NCBI GenBank assembly: GCA_014218235.1
Contig: CM024766.1
Coordinates: 17,333,346-17,397,345 of the forward strand
Length of the DNA: 64,000 nucleotides
Direction of reading: 5' to 3'
From: Colocasia esculenta
Lineage: Eukaryota; Streptophyta; Magnoliopsida; Alismatales; Araceae
How positions within the stretch are numbered: position 1 is the stretch's first letter; each line of letters begins with the position of its first letter. The notes below the pieces were generated by a model. That model did no database searches. It saw only the letters and a program-made list of their open reading frames with translations, and had not been told where the DNA came from. The position numbers and the translations under genes were made by a program. Shown piece after piece: positions 45,222 to 56,386 of this stretch.

Positions 45222-48200
45222 ATGGTTCGAGGACGGCGTGGGACTTCTTCAGGTGGGAGGGGTGAGGGTAGTGGGAGGGGAGAGGGTAGTAGGAGGAGAT
45301 TTACTTCCTTTTCTACACCGCTACCACCGACCTCTGTACCGCTACCACCGGCAGTAGGTATGTATACTTTGATTTGTATGCATTGCAGTATTTATTTAAA
45401 TTAATTCTTTATGTCATTGTGGTAACTTATTCTTATTTTCACAGGACCCATGACCTCTGTACCGGTACCATCGACCTCTGCACCGATACCACCGACCTCT
45501 GCACCGCTACCACCGGCAGTAGGTATGTATACTTTCATGTATAATGCATTGTAGTATTTGTTTAAAATAATTCTTTATGTTTTTGTGGTATATTATTCTT
45601 ATCTTTACAGGACCCACGACCTCTGCACTTTTACCATCGGCAGCAGGTAGATTGACAGCCTCTGCATCTCCATCACACATGGCGAGTAGATCTACATCAG
45701 GTATGTTCATTTACATTTCTATTTTTTTTATAGTTTGTTTTATTTATACTATTTAATTCGTATAGTACATGCTGATGACGAGACGAGTCATCACGAGGGG
45801 GAGGGCAGTTATAATGAGACGATGCGGGCAGTGTGGATAAATGAAGGGTATGTAATGCATTATTTTTGTTATCTATTCGTCATTGTGGTATTAATATTCT
45901 CAATTTCAGGAATAAAATAGAGCCAGCCCAAGCATCACAATTTATTACAAAGACAATTCAAGCACATATTCCAGGCCCCATCCATCGCTTTTCTGATTTT
46001 CCGATGGATGTTCAGGATTTATTGTTCTCTATGTTCTTGGTATGTATCTTATTTTATCATATTAAGTCATTTTCAATTCTTATTTGAACACACTTATTGT
46101 TATGTAACATATAATTTTTTTTTTGTTAATATGTAGAAGAATCATCGATTCACAGAGCATTCACATGAGTTACGTGCTAGATCTGCATGGACAAGTACTG
46201 CAAGAGCAAATTTCAAACATCTTATGTACAATGTCCGAAAAACTGCAGAAAGAGCATGTGCAAGTACAGATAAGAACGAATGGAAGGAGCATGGGCCTGT
46301 GTGGATGAGAAAGGAGTATTGGACGGAGCTGTGCGACATTTGGGGAGCGGAGAAATGGAGTGAAAATTCAAGCAAAGCAAAGCAAAACAGAGCAGCGCAT
46401 CCTGAAGCGAATGTACACACGAGTGGCTCTGTCTCCTTTGCAACGCATAAAGCGAGATTGGTAAGTATACTTCTATATTTGTGAATTTTTTTTAATCTAA
46501 TAATAAACTGTGATTTATTTGAATAACAGGAAGTACAGCTCAAGCGGCCACCTCAATTTCAAGAGCTTTTTGATGAATGAAACTCATAAGAAGAAAGGGA
46601 CAAATGATTACATTAGTGAGAAAGCTCGGGAGGTAGCGGTAAGTGTATACACTAATAGTTTTCATTTATTGTGGTTAAACTGTAGAATAATTTTGTTTTA
46701 TTTGTTTTATTTTTTGCAGGAGTCATATAGTAGAGGAATGGATGAGAGGTACGGGGATGACAGTCAGCGTCCAGAGTTGGATCCTGACATTTGGGTTGCA
46801 GCATCTGGGACACCCAAGAAAGGCCATGTCTATGGTTTTGGACATAGCTTGGGCACGACCAAGTGATATCATCATGCTCGAGTTCGGTCTCACATGCGAC
46901 CTCTCCATTTACCACACCAGCAGCCCCAGGTGTTTCTTCCAGTGCCGGCCCGACCATGACTCCGGATATGTTTAGGGCGATCGTCAACGAGACCGTCTCT
47001 CAGAATATCTCAACCATCGTCTCTCAGACCGTCTCTCAGAATATCTCAACCATCGTCTCTCAGACCGTCGCCCAGATGCTCGTAGAATTGGGAATTCCTG
47101 GTAATAGAGCACCTCCTGCACCTCCTGCACAGCAGCCTCCGGTAAGTATTTTATTTTATTGATTTTCTATTTGTTAACTCTAAATATCATCTTACAAAAT
47201 ATAAGAATTTAGATTGAGGAGGGAAAAATATCACTTTCTTAACTCTATGAACTTGGGTTTGAGGGTCCAAAATTGAAAAGAAAAGTCTAATCAATCCATC
47301 GATTGTTCCAACACGACATGGAGGTGAAAGTAACCCGTAGAAACTGACAGAGTTCAAATTGGACTCCAAATTTGAACTTCATGCTCAAATTTACATTTCT
47401 TAAGAAGAACTAATTTAATCGGGTTTAATAGGGTCAAAAATAAAAAAATAGATCCGATTAATTTGTCAATGACTCCAACACGATCGGGAAGGTGAGAGTG
47501 ACTTGTAGAAACTGACGGAGTTCAAATTGGACTCCCGATATGGCTTGGGCAAACAATTTTGTATTTTCTTAACTACTTTAGTTTCAAATCTATGAACTTG
47601 GGTTTGAGGGTCCGAAATTGAAAATAGAGGTCAAATCAATCTATCGATTGTTCCAACACGACATGGGAGGTGAAAGTAACCCGTAGAAATTGACAGAGTT
47701 CAAATTGGACTCCAAATTTGAACTTCATACACAAATTTACATTTCTTAAGAAGAACTAATTTAATCGGGTTTAAGGGGGTCAGAAATATAAAAATAGGTC
47801 CGATTAATTTGTCAATGACTCCAACACGACCGGAAAGGTGAGAATGACTTGTAGAAACTGACGGAGTCCAAATTGGACTCCCGATATGGCATGGACAAAC
47901 AATTTTGCATTTTCTTAACTACTTTAGTTTCAAATCTATGAACTTGGGTTTGAGAGTCCGAAATTGAAAAGAAATGTCCAATCAATCTATCGATTGTTTA
48001 AACACGATATGGGGGGTGAAAGTAACACGTAAAAACTGACGGAGTTCAAATTGGACTACCGATTTGAGCAAAACGTTTAAAACTATCATTCGTCAATTTC
48101 AGTTAAATGAAAAATATCTTGCTTTTAATTTTCAAGAATAATTGATTTCTTTATTAAGTATTTAATTTTAATTTTTTTAAATAATATGCAGGATTATCCG

Positions 48201-48263
48201 TCGCGAGATGTTGGACGAGACGACGACCAGGATGAGGATGACACATATGCGGAGGATTTGTGA
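45222..48263 (+). pseudogene. CACTA second gene, Transposase_24 (Ptta/En/Spm) type
   Basis: Nine likely exons: 45222-45357, 45445-45522, 45611-45700, 45766-45847, 45910-46039, 46137-46460, 46530-46638, 46720-47141 and 48192-48263. The start is Gly/Arg-rich (RGRRGTSSGGRGEGSGRG), then Pro/Ser repeats, then a conserved domain in exon 6 (RSAWTSTARANFKH, AKQNRAAH, HTSGSVSFATHK) and exons 7-8 (PPQFQELF, ETHKKKG, SEKAREVAESY, VYGFGHSLG), a heptad-like VSQTVSQNISTIVSQTV segment and an acidic end. The family may be the TNPA-like DNA-binding partner. Shifts near 46577 and near 46860 break the frame unless splicing differs. Confidence 0.8.
47244..48075 (+). repeat. 346-bp tandem repeat in an intron of the second CACTA gene
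   Basis: Units start CTATGAACTTGGGTTTGAG at 47244, 47590 and 47936. Each unit has two related halves, both containing a GTAGAAACTGACGGAGTTC-like block. The intron (47142-48191) is inflated by it. Confidence 0.85.
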
Positions 48264-48535
48264 TTTCATTTTAGTTATGTGCATGTTGTCATTTTATTAT
48301 GGATGTATGATGTTTGTGTGTTTGTATTTTATGTGATGAATTTGAGGTTTGTTATGGATGTATGATTAGTTTGTGTGTTTGTATTTTATGTGATGAATTT
48401 GAACTTTGTGGAGATTGTGATTTGTGTAGTTGATTTATTGTGGTTTTGTGGTATTATTATTTATCAGGTGATATTGTTATTTATCAGGTGATTTATTGTT
48501 GTTTATGTAAATTTCTAAAAAAAAAATATTGTCAA

Positions 48536-48971
48536 ATTAGCGACCGAATAGCGACCGATAGAATTCCGACGCTGATCGGTCGCTAAAATTGGTCGCTTCA
48601 TCGATAGCGACGGACAATATTTGGTCGCTAATTCGGTCTCTAACTTAGCGACCGCCTTAGCGACCATAAATATCGGTCGCTGTTAGCGACCGTAACAGCG
48701 ACCAACTATCGGTCGCTGTGGGCGACCAATCTGCGACCGAAAAGGGCGGTCTCTATTTGCGACGAACTTTGCGACCGATATATTTCGGTCGCTATCAGAG
48801 ACAGATTTTGCGACCGATAACAATCGGTCGCTGTATAGCGACCGATATATAACGACCGATTTGATCGGTCTCACTTCGGTGGTTAGTCGGTCGCCGATCG
48901 GTACAGCGACCGAACAAAGACCGAATAGCGACTGAACCTGTCAGTCGCTATTTCCGCTTTTTCTTGTAGTG
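48536..48971. repeat. right subterminal repeats and TIR of CACTA
   Basis: More than twenty copies of GCGACCGAT or its inverse, many as palindromes such as GCGACCGATAACAATCGGTC, ending in TTTTTCTTGTAGTG. This array is denser than that at the left end. Confidence 0.88.
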
Positions 48972-48974
48972 AAG

Positions 48975-51336
48975 AAGTATTCTTTACATCACTTATTGAG
49001 TGATTTGAATTGAAAAGATCAAAGGAAAAGTACTATATGAATAAAGATTGTAAAATACATTGAGCATGTAGTATGTGTGTCTAAAATAATAAATCGAACA
49101 TCACCTCTAAACAATTGTCAATGAAAAAAAAAGAGTGTGCATCCAAGTTAAAGATGAATCAAAATTCCTAAATAACAGACATAGAGAGAGAGACGTCCCC
49201 ATCTTGACCATCGAATAGTGGACCGTTTGGGTGGGGGAGAGAACACATACTGCCATAGACAACTAGTTGAACTTGATAGAACAACTTATCGTGAAGATAA
49301 GAAAAGAAAATAAGGCCAAACAGTACATGAAGAAGAAACTCCCTGGTTAGATTCAAATGTTTGATTTGTCTTGCTCATCTTGAGAACTTTTAACAATCCA
49401 ATCCCCACATAATTAAACGTATGAGGGGGACAACAAAGTTACTACCTCCTTTCTGTTCATCTTGTCGTTCAAATGATAGTGTTAGAACCAACCTTTCCAA
49501 GGAGTAGTTCCCCTTGAAACATTTCATCTAGTGGTCACCTTTGAACATGGGGGCTTCTCTTCAGTAAGATAATTTTATGATGTTCAACTCACTTTCTTTA
49601 TTGCAACATTTGACAGGGCAATCTATTAATGTAATGAATGAGCCTTGTCACTGCCCATGTTCACCGCATACAGTTTGGCAATTTTGTTTTCTTCTTCTAA
49701 TAATAATAATGCATGAGAGCATCCAATGAACCTACCATATAGGGTCTTTTTGGGGCCACTTGACATAGCTAAATAACTCAAAGCAACTGGTTGTGCACCC
49801 GTTGGCTTTAGAAGCAAAGGAAATAAAAGCAACTGTGTGGGTGTGGGTGTGAGAGAGCATATTCTTATTGGAAACACAGGAAGCAAAAGCAAGTGTATCT
49901 GCGTGCGTATAATATGTCCAGGATCATTTGGTGGGGAATGTGTACACTAATGCCAAGCCTGTTTATTAATTACCGCATATATGCATGGGGGCCTCACGTT
50001 CCCTGCAGTTTTCTTCTCCTTGTGGCTTCTCTTTATCTACCTCCTTTTTGTTCCTCTTTCCTCACCTACAAGTCTCTACACAAAAAGTAAGCCTTCCTCC
50101 CTTCAGCATGAGCACATGCATGGGCCAGATGGGGTTGCTATGTAACTCGCTCTCTGTCTGTGTGCGCGTGTGCTCGTGTGCATGGGAAAGCCTGCTAATG
50201 ATCATTCCTCACTCATTGCTTAGGGATTACTTCACCACAACTCTTCTTTCATGCGTTCTAATTAGTGTTGTTTCAGTGCAACTGCCGAGGGGGGAAAGAA
50301 GGGGTTGCGTCAGAAGCATTTGAGCCAATCAAAACAAAGTTGCCGTTCATATATTATTGAGTATTATACAGATGTAACATATATCCTGAGCTTTTTAAGG
50401 TGCATCGAGGCTTGATATATATACTGTCTTTTTGAGAAAAAGGAGTGCTCGTCTCCACAAGTAAGAGAACCTTCCCAATCCTACCAGGTTGGGTATGGTT
50501 GGGAAGGTAAGCATCTACCTGCTTTTGTTAGTCAACATATGCACACACATATGCATATGAAGCTTTTAGTATTATTATAAGCACAGGTAATCTCTAAGCA
50601 TGAAAAGTACATACATGCCTATCTTGTTAGTTAGCAGAGAGCTTCTAGTGTGCTTACTATGATCATATAAGCTATACTATAGTAGTTTAGTTATATTATA
50701 AATATAGTTATTTATATTACTTTAATATATAGTATATAATTTATATAGTTACTATAAAAAATATAATAAAATAAAATAGAAAACAAATATATTAAAAACA
50801 TAAAATTATAAGTTATAATGTTAGTAAATATATAAAATATAATAAAATAAATATGTATAAATTATACATTTAAAAGTTACATTTTCTATTTAGTGATATA
50901 TATATATTACATTTCTTAAACATATGCATAATAATTTTGAATTTATGAATGTATTATAGCTAAACAGTGAATGTACATATAAGAAAATTTATGTTTTAAA
51001 AATACTATAATAGGATTGGATTATAGTTGGTAATAACAATTACGTAGTTCTTATATATATTTCATCTAAGTATGAGGATCGTATCTATAACAACGTCAAA
51101 TATCATGCCATTCAAATTATTTAGTAAAATTGAATTATAAGTTATATGAAATCACACAAATTACAAATGACTTAAAATTAAAATGGCAGTCAATTTTCTA
51201 TAAATGCAAAGGTAGAGAGAAAATAAGGGAGGGGGGAGAGAGAGATAAAAAAATACAATCACAATATCATAATTTGTTCGAAGATTTTAATTTATTATAG
51301 TTCAGAATGGAAGAGAATTTATAATGATTCTCATTG
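48975..51336. other. no gene recognised
   Basis: Short isolated frames only; a very AT-rich part at 50690-51300. A 17-pair hairpin lies at 50469-50508. Confidence 0.4.
50469..50508. repeat. short near-perfect hairpin
   Basis: ACCTTCCCAATCCTACC pairs with GGGTATGGTTGGGAAGGT with one mismatch and a loop of about five bases. It is too short for a normal plant microRNA precursor. Confidence 0.6.
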
Positions 51337-51819
51337 TCACGCTATCTCAGAATTATTTTTGTCGTGTTGCAAATCCTCAGTCATGTGAGATGTCTTCATG
51401 TTGGGCCACCACCACATCATTGGTTGCTGATTCGTATTCTTTGCTTCAAATGTCTTGTTTTTTGAAGTACGAATGTAGATGCCTAAGTATAAATTCCCCA
51501 ATCTATCCCTTCTCATATAACGGGATGACATTACTTTGAGAATATCTCCCTCCTTAATACAATTTATTTTCACAAATTTTGACCATCCAAATCTACTAAA
51601 CATGTACATATTACCCCTCCAACTATGACGCAACAAAAAATAATATCTTCTCCCTCTTTCATCTTGTACAACAATAGTCAATCCTTTATCACATTCTAAT
51701 TTTTTATGCTCCTCTTCAGTTAACATTCTTTTAATTTTATCTATTTTTTTGTTGATAAAAAACAAACCTTCTTCGAGCCTGTGGATGTCGAGAAGAAATA
51801 TCTTTTGTTCAAAATACAT
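51337..51819 (-). CDS. B3-domain-like protein (possibly partial)
   Basis: A 160-codon minus-strand frame. Residues about 50-95 fit a plant B3 DNA-binding fold: LTIVVQDERGRRYYFLLRH, a Trp-bearing strand (WRGNMYMFS), then GWSKFVKINCIKEGD. That GW..FV...L..GD pattern is the B3 hallmark. The N-terminus (KIDKIKRMLTEEEHKKLE) resembles the start of B3 proteins with the position of the first strand. The C-terminal part is Lys/Asn/His-rich with no recognised motif. B3 proteins are plant transcription factors. It could be a complete small gene, one exon, or a transposon-carried fragment; no promoter or introns were assigned. Confidence 0.55.
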   Translation of the reverse strand: MYFEQKIFLLDIHRLEEGLFFINKKIDKIKRMLTEEEHKKLECDKGLTIVVQDERGRRYYFLLRHSWRGNMYMFSRFGWSKFVKINCIKEGDILKVMSSRYMRRDRLGNLYLGIYIRTSKNKTFEAKNTNQQPMMWWWPNMKTSHMTEDLQHDKNNSEIA

Positions 51820-51953
51820 ATAGATTGGTACACATAAGATTTTCTGCTCTTAGTATAAACAGAGTAACTGTGCTCATCCATCACTACGACAAAAAAAAAC
51901 AAAGATAATAAACATTAGCTATAAATATTTTTTTTTTCAAATGAATAATGATT

Positions 51954-52240
51954 TTAGAGCAAAGATAATATTTATACTTTAAAGTAAATTTCAAATTAAG
52001 ATCACATAGAAAATTTTGAAGCATCTAAAATTCAATCTTTTTTATGCAAAATATTTAAATGATTTATTGTGTAAAAGTTCAAACAGTGAATTAGAGCAAA
52101 GATAATGTTTATACTTTAAAGTAAATTTCAAAGTAAGATCACATAGAAATTTTGAAGCATCTAAAATTCAATCTTTTTTATGCAAAATATTTAAATGATC
52201 ACATTTATTTATTGTGTAAAAGTTCAAAAAGTGAATTGAA
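51954..52240 (+). repeat. ~140-bp direct duplication
   Basis: Copies 51954-52093 and 52094-52240 share AGAGCAAAGATAAT, ACTTTAAAGTAAATTTCAAA, GAAGCATCTAAAATTCAATC and TATTGTGTAAAAGTTCAAA. Confidence 0.85.
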
Positions 52241-52509
52241 ATTTAATTATCACAAAAATATCTTCGTCAATGTAATTTTTTTTTAAATAAATAACATATT
52301 TACCATAAATTTATAAATATATATAATTTTTTTATACATAATATGATTGATAATAAGAAAAATGAATAAAAAAATGCTACAGAAATTATAGAAAGAAGAC
52401 TGTGGCAATAGAGTGCATGTATCCCTGTTGGCGGGTAAGGACGAGGAGCAGTGGAGCTCGAGTTGTCTTTTCGTAACTGAATTCTGATTACATCCTGTGC
52501 TTCTCTAGT

Positions 52510-52511
<2 letters not shown>

Positions 52512-52550
<39 letters not shown>
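52512..52550 (+). repeat. (CT)n microsatellite
   Basis: About 19 CT units. It is followed by a 65-base direct repeat of GCTACCTCCAAC...TCATTACAAAAACAATCAAAA (52591-52720). Confidence 0.9.
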
Positions 52551-52555
<5 letters not shown>

Positions 52556-52922
52556 CGTGGCCATCTGCTGCCATTGCACCAGAAAAAGACAGCTACCTCC
52601 AACCCTTTTCTCTAGTCATCTTTTTCATCATTACAAAAACAATCAAAATCCATAACAGCTACCTCCAACTCTCTTCTCTGCTCTTGCCTTCTTCATCATT
52701 ACAAAAACAATCAAAACCCAGAACACGTTTTTCCCACTGGTCTCTTTGTGCCTACCAGTGTCTTCTTAAAAATGCCTTCGCTGGACAGTGTTGCCTGCAC
52801 AACGACCGTTCTAGTTGCATCTTGTTGAAGAGGTAGCGGCGAGGTAGGAAGGAGAAGAAGTTGCGACGATGGTGTTTCTAGCAGTGCAGCGGTGTAGGGA
52901 GAGTTATGGTGAGGAGCAGTAA

Positions 52923-53135
52923 GGGCCAAAGCTTCCTGCACCCACGACGCCAAGTCCTGCCAAGACCACTGGAAGAACTACTTTCGCCTGGGGTTGAAGA
53001 AGAGGTCTCTCACCCTCGAGAAGCAGGCCTGCCTCGTCTCCCTCCAGGCCAAGCTCGGGAATCACTGGAAGCTTATGGCTGTGCATCTTTCCGGCCGCAC
53101 CCCGAAGCACCATCCATCACCCTCCCTCTGCATCT
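52923..53135 (+). pseudogene. AS1/RS2/PHAN-like MYB fragment
   Basis: The plus frame reads DAKSCQDHWKNYFRLGLKKR, then SLTLEKQACLVSLQAKLGNHWKLMAVHLSGRTPK (given here as consecutive parts: SLTLEKQACLVSLQ, AKLGNHWKLM, AVHLSGRTPK). This matches the end of R2 and the R3 repeat of ASYMMETRIC LEAVES1-type MYB proteins (SLTPEEQ, ISLQAKYGNKWK, GRTPKR). AS1 represses KNOX genes in leaf primordia. Only about 60 residues remain, with no start, and downstream text is unrelated. It is a captured or decayed fragment, not a working gene. Confidence 0.65.
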
Positions 53136-53239
53136 TTGCTACCTCCGCCGGGCCTTATGCTCATGTTAAGGAGGATAATCCAACCCAACCTCCCCCTCTC
53201 CGCCAAGCTTGTCCCTATCGCCTTCCTAAGGCGCTCACT

Positions 53240-54090
53240 CCATGTATGATGCAACGGGAACGATGAAGTAGCTCAGGCACTTTCTCCCACTGCACCAGGC
53301 GGTGGCCTTGGCATAGCTATGCAAGAACCTGGAGGAGGGGAGGCAGCCCTGGCACAGCTCCGATCACTCATCTGGACAGATCAGCGGTGCGACCACCACC
53401 GCCTCCCAACGAGCCAGTCCACGTCGATTTCCACCATGTCCTCTCTTCGCTTCCTATCTGCCTGCCTTCTCATCCTCTTCTGCACATCCTTCACCCTCGC
53501 CGCCGGCACCAACAGCAGCACCGAACGGGCGGCCCTGATCTCTTCATCATCGTAGCAACCTACTCAGCCACCATTCCCCTGACGGTGCTCGCACTCGCCC
53601 TAGGTGGAAGGACGCTGCCACCGCCTTCTTCCCTCTCCCTCCGTACGTGTTGATCCAGACGCCCATCTTCGTTTTCGTCGCTCTCCTCTTCTTCTGCAAG
53701 CGCATGCATGGGCCAAGGCTCACTCCACGTCTGATGCAACGGGGGTGGCGAGGAAGCTGGGGAGCTTCCTGCAACTGCACTAGGGGGTGGCCCTGGCACA
53801 ACTGTGCATGAACCTAGAGGAGGGGCGACAGGCGTGGGTACAACACAGAAAGGAAGGACCTTGGCGGCTTAGCAGGTGCGCACGAACTGGGCAGCCCGAT
53901 CTGAGTATTGGAAGTCTTCAAGGCTGCAGGTTGGTGGGGTGGGAGGGAGGGTGGCGGCAAGCGTGGGCGCAGTAGATGAAGGAAGCACCTTGGCGGCTTA
54001 GCAAGTGCGCCCAAACTAGGCAGCCGGGCCTGAGTATTGGAAGGCTTCAAGGCTATGGCTTGGTGGAGTGGGAGGGAGGGTACCATCACC
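53240..54090 (+). repeat. GC-rich duplicated segments
   Basis: A segment at 53240-53335 (GATGCAACGGG...GGAGGAGGGG) recurs at 53733-53830, and a 118-base unit (CCTTGGCGGCTTAGCA...) is tandem at about 53860-53975 and 53985-54085. Between them a stretch translates as MSSLRFLSACLLILFCTSFT, signal-peptide-like, then closes; not recognised. Confidence 0.6.
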
Positions 54091-54715
54091 AACTACATAC
54101 AAAGCACATGCTCAGCGAAAGGCAAGCAATGCATGCATACGAGAGGTAAGGCTATAGTAGACAGACACTACAGATGGAAAATTTTCTATATTCTCTTTAC
54201 TGCCATCTCTTCTTCCACTCAGCAATTTTCATGCATATGTTAAATTAATAAAATAAAAGAATAACAGAGGATGTGTTCCAACAAATTACCTTAGACCCAG
54301 TGATCCTTCTGTGCTCTGTAATTGTCTTCCAACGGATTACCTTAGACCTAGGATCCTTCTGTGATTTTGTGCTCTGTAATCTATGTTAGATTAAAATGCA
54401 AGAGAGTAAGTCTTTGTGTTAAATTAAATTTCAGAAAACCATGTTTCACATTATAGACAACTAATACAGTACGTAGAGAGATAATGATGGATTACCTTAG
54501 AACTTACTGACTTCCCTTGCTCTTCAAGTCAAGTGTTTTCCTATCCTCTCTGTTCTTTGCTCTAGCGATGAACCAAATGATTCACATTCTTGAGCATTGT
54601 ATTTTACTTTAGGTTTCCTTCGTTTAAATCTGCAATTCAAATTTTACGTTTTTCTTAACTCTCCAGCTTCAATTCCATGTAATCAAAACAGAGAGTTAAC
54701 ACCGCCTTAACAATG

Positions 54716-55035
54716 CAAAGATATGTATAGCATACGTTTCGTTCGACGTTAACAGTGCACAGATATGCATAGCATACATTTCCTTCTTTTAACTCTGTAT
54801 TTCAAATTTTACGTTCAGTGTAATGAACGTGTCCTTTTCAAATCGCAGAGAGATGTATAGCATACATTTCATTTGGCGCCTTAATAGTGTAGAGATATGT
54901 ATAGCATACATTTCCTTCTTTTAACTCTGTATTTCAAATTTTCCATTCAGCGTAATGAATGTTTCATTTTCAAATCACAGAGATATGTATAGCATACTTT
55001 TCGTTCGGCGTTAACAGTGCACAGATATGCATAGC
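54716..55035 (+). repeat. ~130-bp tandem repeat
   Basis: AGATATGTATAGCATAC-type blocks at 54716, 54761, 54847, 54890, 54976 and 55020, giving about 2.5 units of 130 bases with interleaved TTAACTCTGTATTTCAAATT. Confidence 0.8.
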
Positions 55036-55117
55036 ATAGAGGATGAGGTGAACCGGGCTATACAAAAGATGAACCGAACGAAAGTTCAAAGTGTCTCTTC
55101 TAATATATAGTTATAGA

Positions 55118-55612
55118 TTAGTAATATTTTACAAATAAATAGATATTATCCATCTTAAACATATATGCAACAAAGTTGAGAACATATATGCAAACCAATA
55201 AATAGAAGGAAACCTAAGTTAAAGCTAACTTCCCGTATTAGAAAAATAAGACGAGGACTTCAAAGTTTCTTGGAAAGTCATTTCATTCATGAAATGAAAC
55301 TTACTTGCATCATAGAATAACAATAAAGAAATTAAAGCTTCTGAGGAAGTAAACCAAGTCTTCAGCTAATTCATCTTTCTAGTCTTCATGAAAGGACATT
55401 ATTTGGAAGCATGGACGGTGATGCTTAAAGTTGTAATTCGTAATATTGATAAAATATCTTTCTTCAATTTTGGTTCTGGCTGCTTGGTCTGACTAGCTCT
55501 GTATCTTGATAGTATAGGCCTTAGCATGTCCACAATTCACCATATATAAGACAGAGCATTACAATCCCTTTTTGCATAGTCTAGATGTCTTTTTGATGCT
55601 TGCAAGTATGAA
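55118..55612. other. spacer between Helitron and gypsy element
   Basis: No gene or repeat recognised. Confidence 0.4.
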
Positions 55613-56366
55613 TGATGTGGAGGCTATTTCTAGCCTCCTAGGCCCATAGGCCCATCATGACTCAGCAAGGCAATGGCTGTTCAGCCACGTGTCCTCGGAG
55701 ATAGTTACAAGCTTTCGAACACGCTCCAGCCTTCACGTGCTCAAGGGTTCCGAGACGACTGGCCTCCGGGCACCTCCGAACCTATTTGAGCATGATAGAG
55801 ACACCGAACAAACCCCAGGGCTCCTGCTTAGACCCTACGGTACTAGCGTCAGATCACCGAGCACCAGGTAGCCACACCGAACAGGTCTACAGGCTCCTGT
55901 TCGGCACCACTATAGCCTACAACGCTACGTGGCTCTTCGCTTCCCCTTAGTAGTTAATGGGATGGTGTGACACACCTCCTCGTAATCTAGAGCAGCACAA
56001 GCATGAAGTCCCAAGGGACGTCTCAAACAGACAACCCCCACTTTGGGAACTCAACCGTCACTTCCCTCTAGTCATCATTGGAGAAGGATGCGTCCAGACC
56101 CTTCAGGTCCCCTACCTATAAAAGGAACATGTAATCTTCATACAGAGGTACGAGAGAAATGACCCACACAATCGCCCACGCGCGGAAACACATACACCCA
56201 AAAAGAACCTTCCTTTCTAGCCTCCTGAAATAGTCATAACTGACTTTAGCATTAGAGGGTACTCCCTGTTCTTCAACCAGGTTCCTCTGACGTCCTTTTT
56301 GGTCTTACAGGCCTTCGTCCGGACCAACGACTGTTCCTTCCCTCTCTTTAAGTGGACGCCACCTCA
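55613..56366 (+). repeat. 5' LTR of a Tat-lineage Ty3/gypsy element
   Basis: Starts TGATGTGGAGG and ends ACGCCACCTCA just before the primer site; about 754 bases. It contains a TATA box at 56117. The matching 3' LTR lies outside the window, so the left end is inferred. Confidence 0.65.
56117..56124 (+). promoter_or_regulatory. TATA box in the gypsy LTR
   Basis: CCTATAAAAGGAAC, followed within the LTR by a long transcribed-looking stretch. Confidence 0.55.
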
Positions 56367-56368
56367 TT

Positions 56369-56384
56369 TTGGCGCCGTCTGTGG
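56369..56384 (+). other. primer-binding site of the gypsy element
   Basis: TTGGCGCCGTCTGTGG directly after the LTR, the form used by many plant Tat/Athila-type elements. Confidence 0.8.
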
Positions 56385-56386
56385 CA

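Larger units (their letters stand above)
37944..48971 (+). mobile_element. CACTA (En/Spm) transposon, 11.0 kb
   Basis: Both ends carry the terminal inverted repeat CACTACAAGAAAAA (37944 and, inverted, 48971), with the 3-base duplication AAG at 37941-37943 and 48972-48974. Dense GCGACCGAT/ATCGGTCGC subterminal repeats lie inside both ends. Two plus-strand genes follow the usual order: a TNP2-type transposase and a Transposase_24-type protein. Each has lesions, so the copy is probably inactive, though it is nearly complete. It sits just 5' of the recognisable Helitron Rep-helicase coding region. Confidence 0.95.
52380..55117 (-). mobile_element. probable gene-capturing Helitron (left end not defined)
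   Basis: The right end, read on the minus strand, starts TCTATAACTATATATTAGAA at 55117 next to a T at 55118, very like the Helitron start at 25327. The interior has intronless pieces of unrelated host-like genes (a MYB fragment, a signal-peptide-like stretch), direct duplications and AT-rich 5' repeats. The 3' hairpin and CTRR end were not found, so the left coordinate is only where captured-looking sequence begins. Confidence 0.4.

Noticed and set aside
50469..50508. microRNA precursor (a TTCCCAATCC-type arm recalls the miR482 group)
   Set aside because: The stem is only about 17 pairs and the loop about five bases; too short for a 21-22 nt duplex, and the arm does not match a miR482 sequence well.
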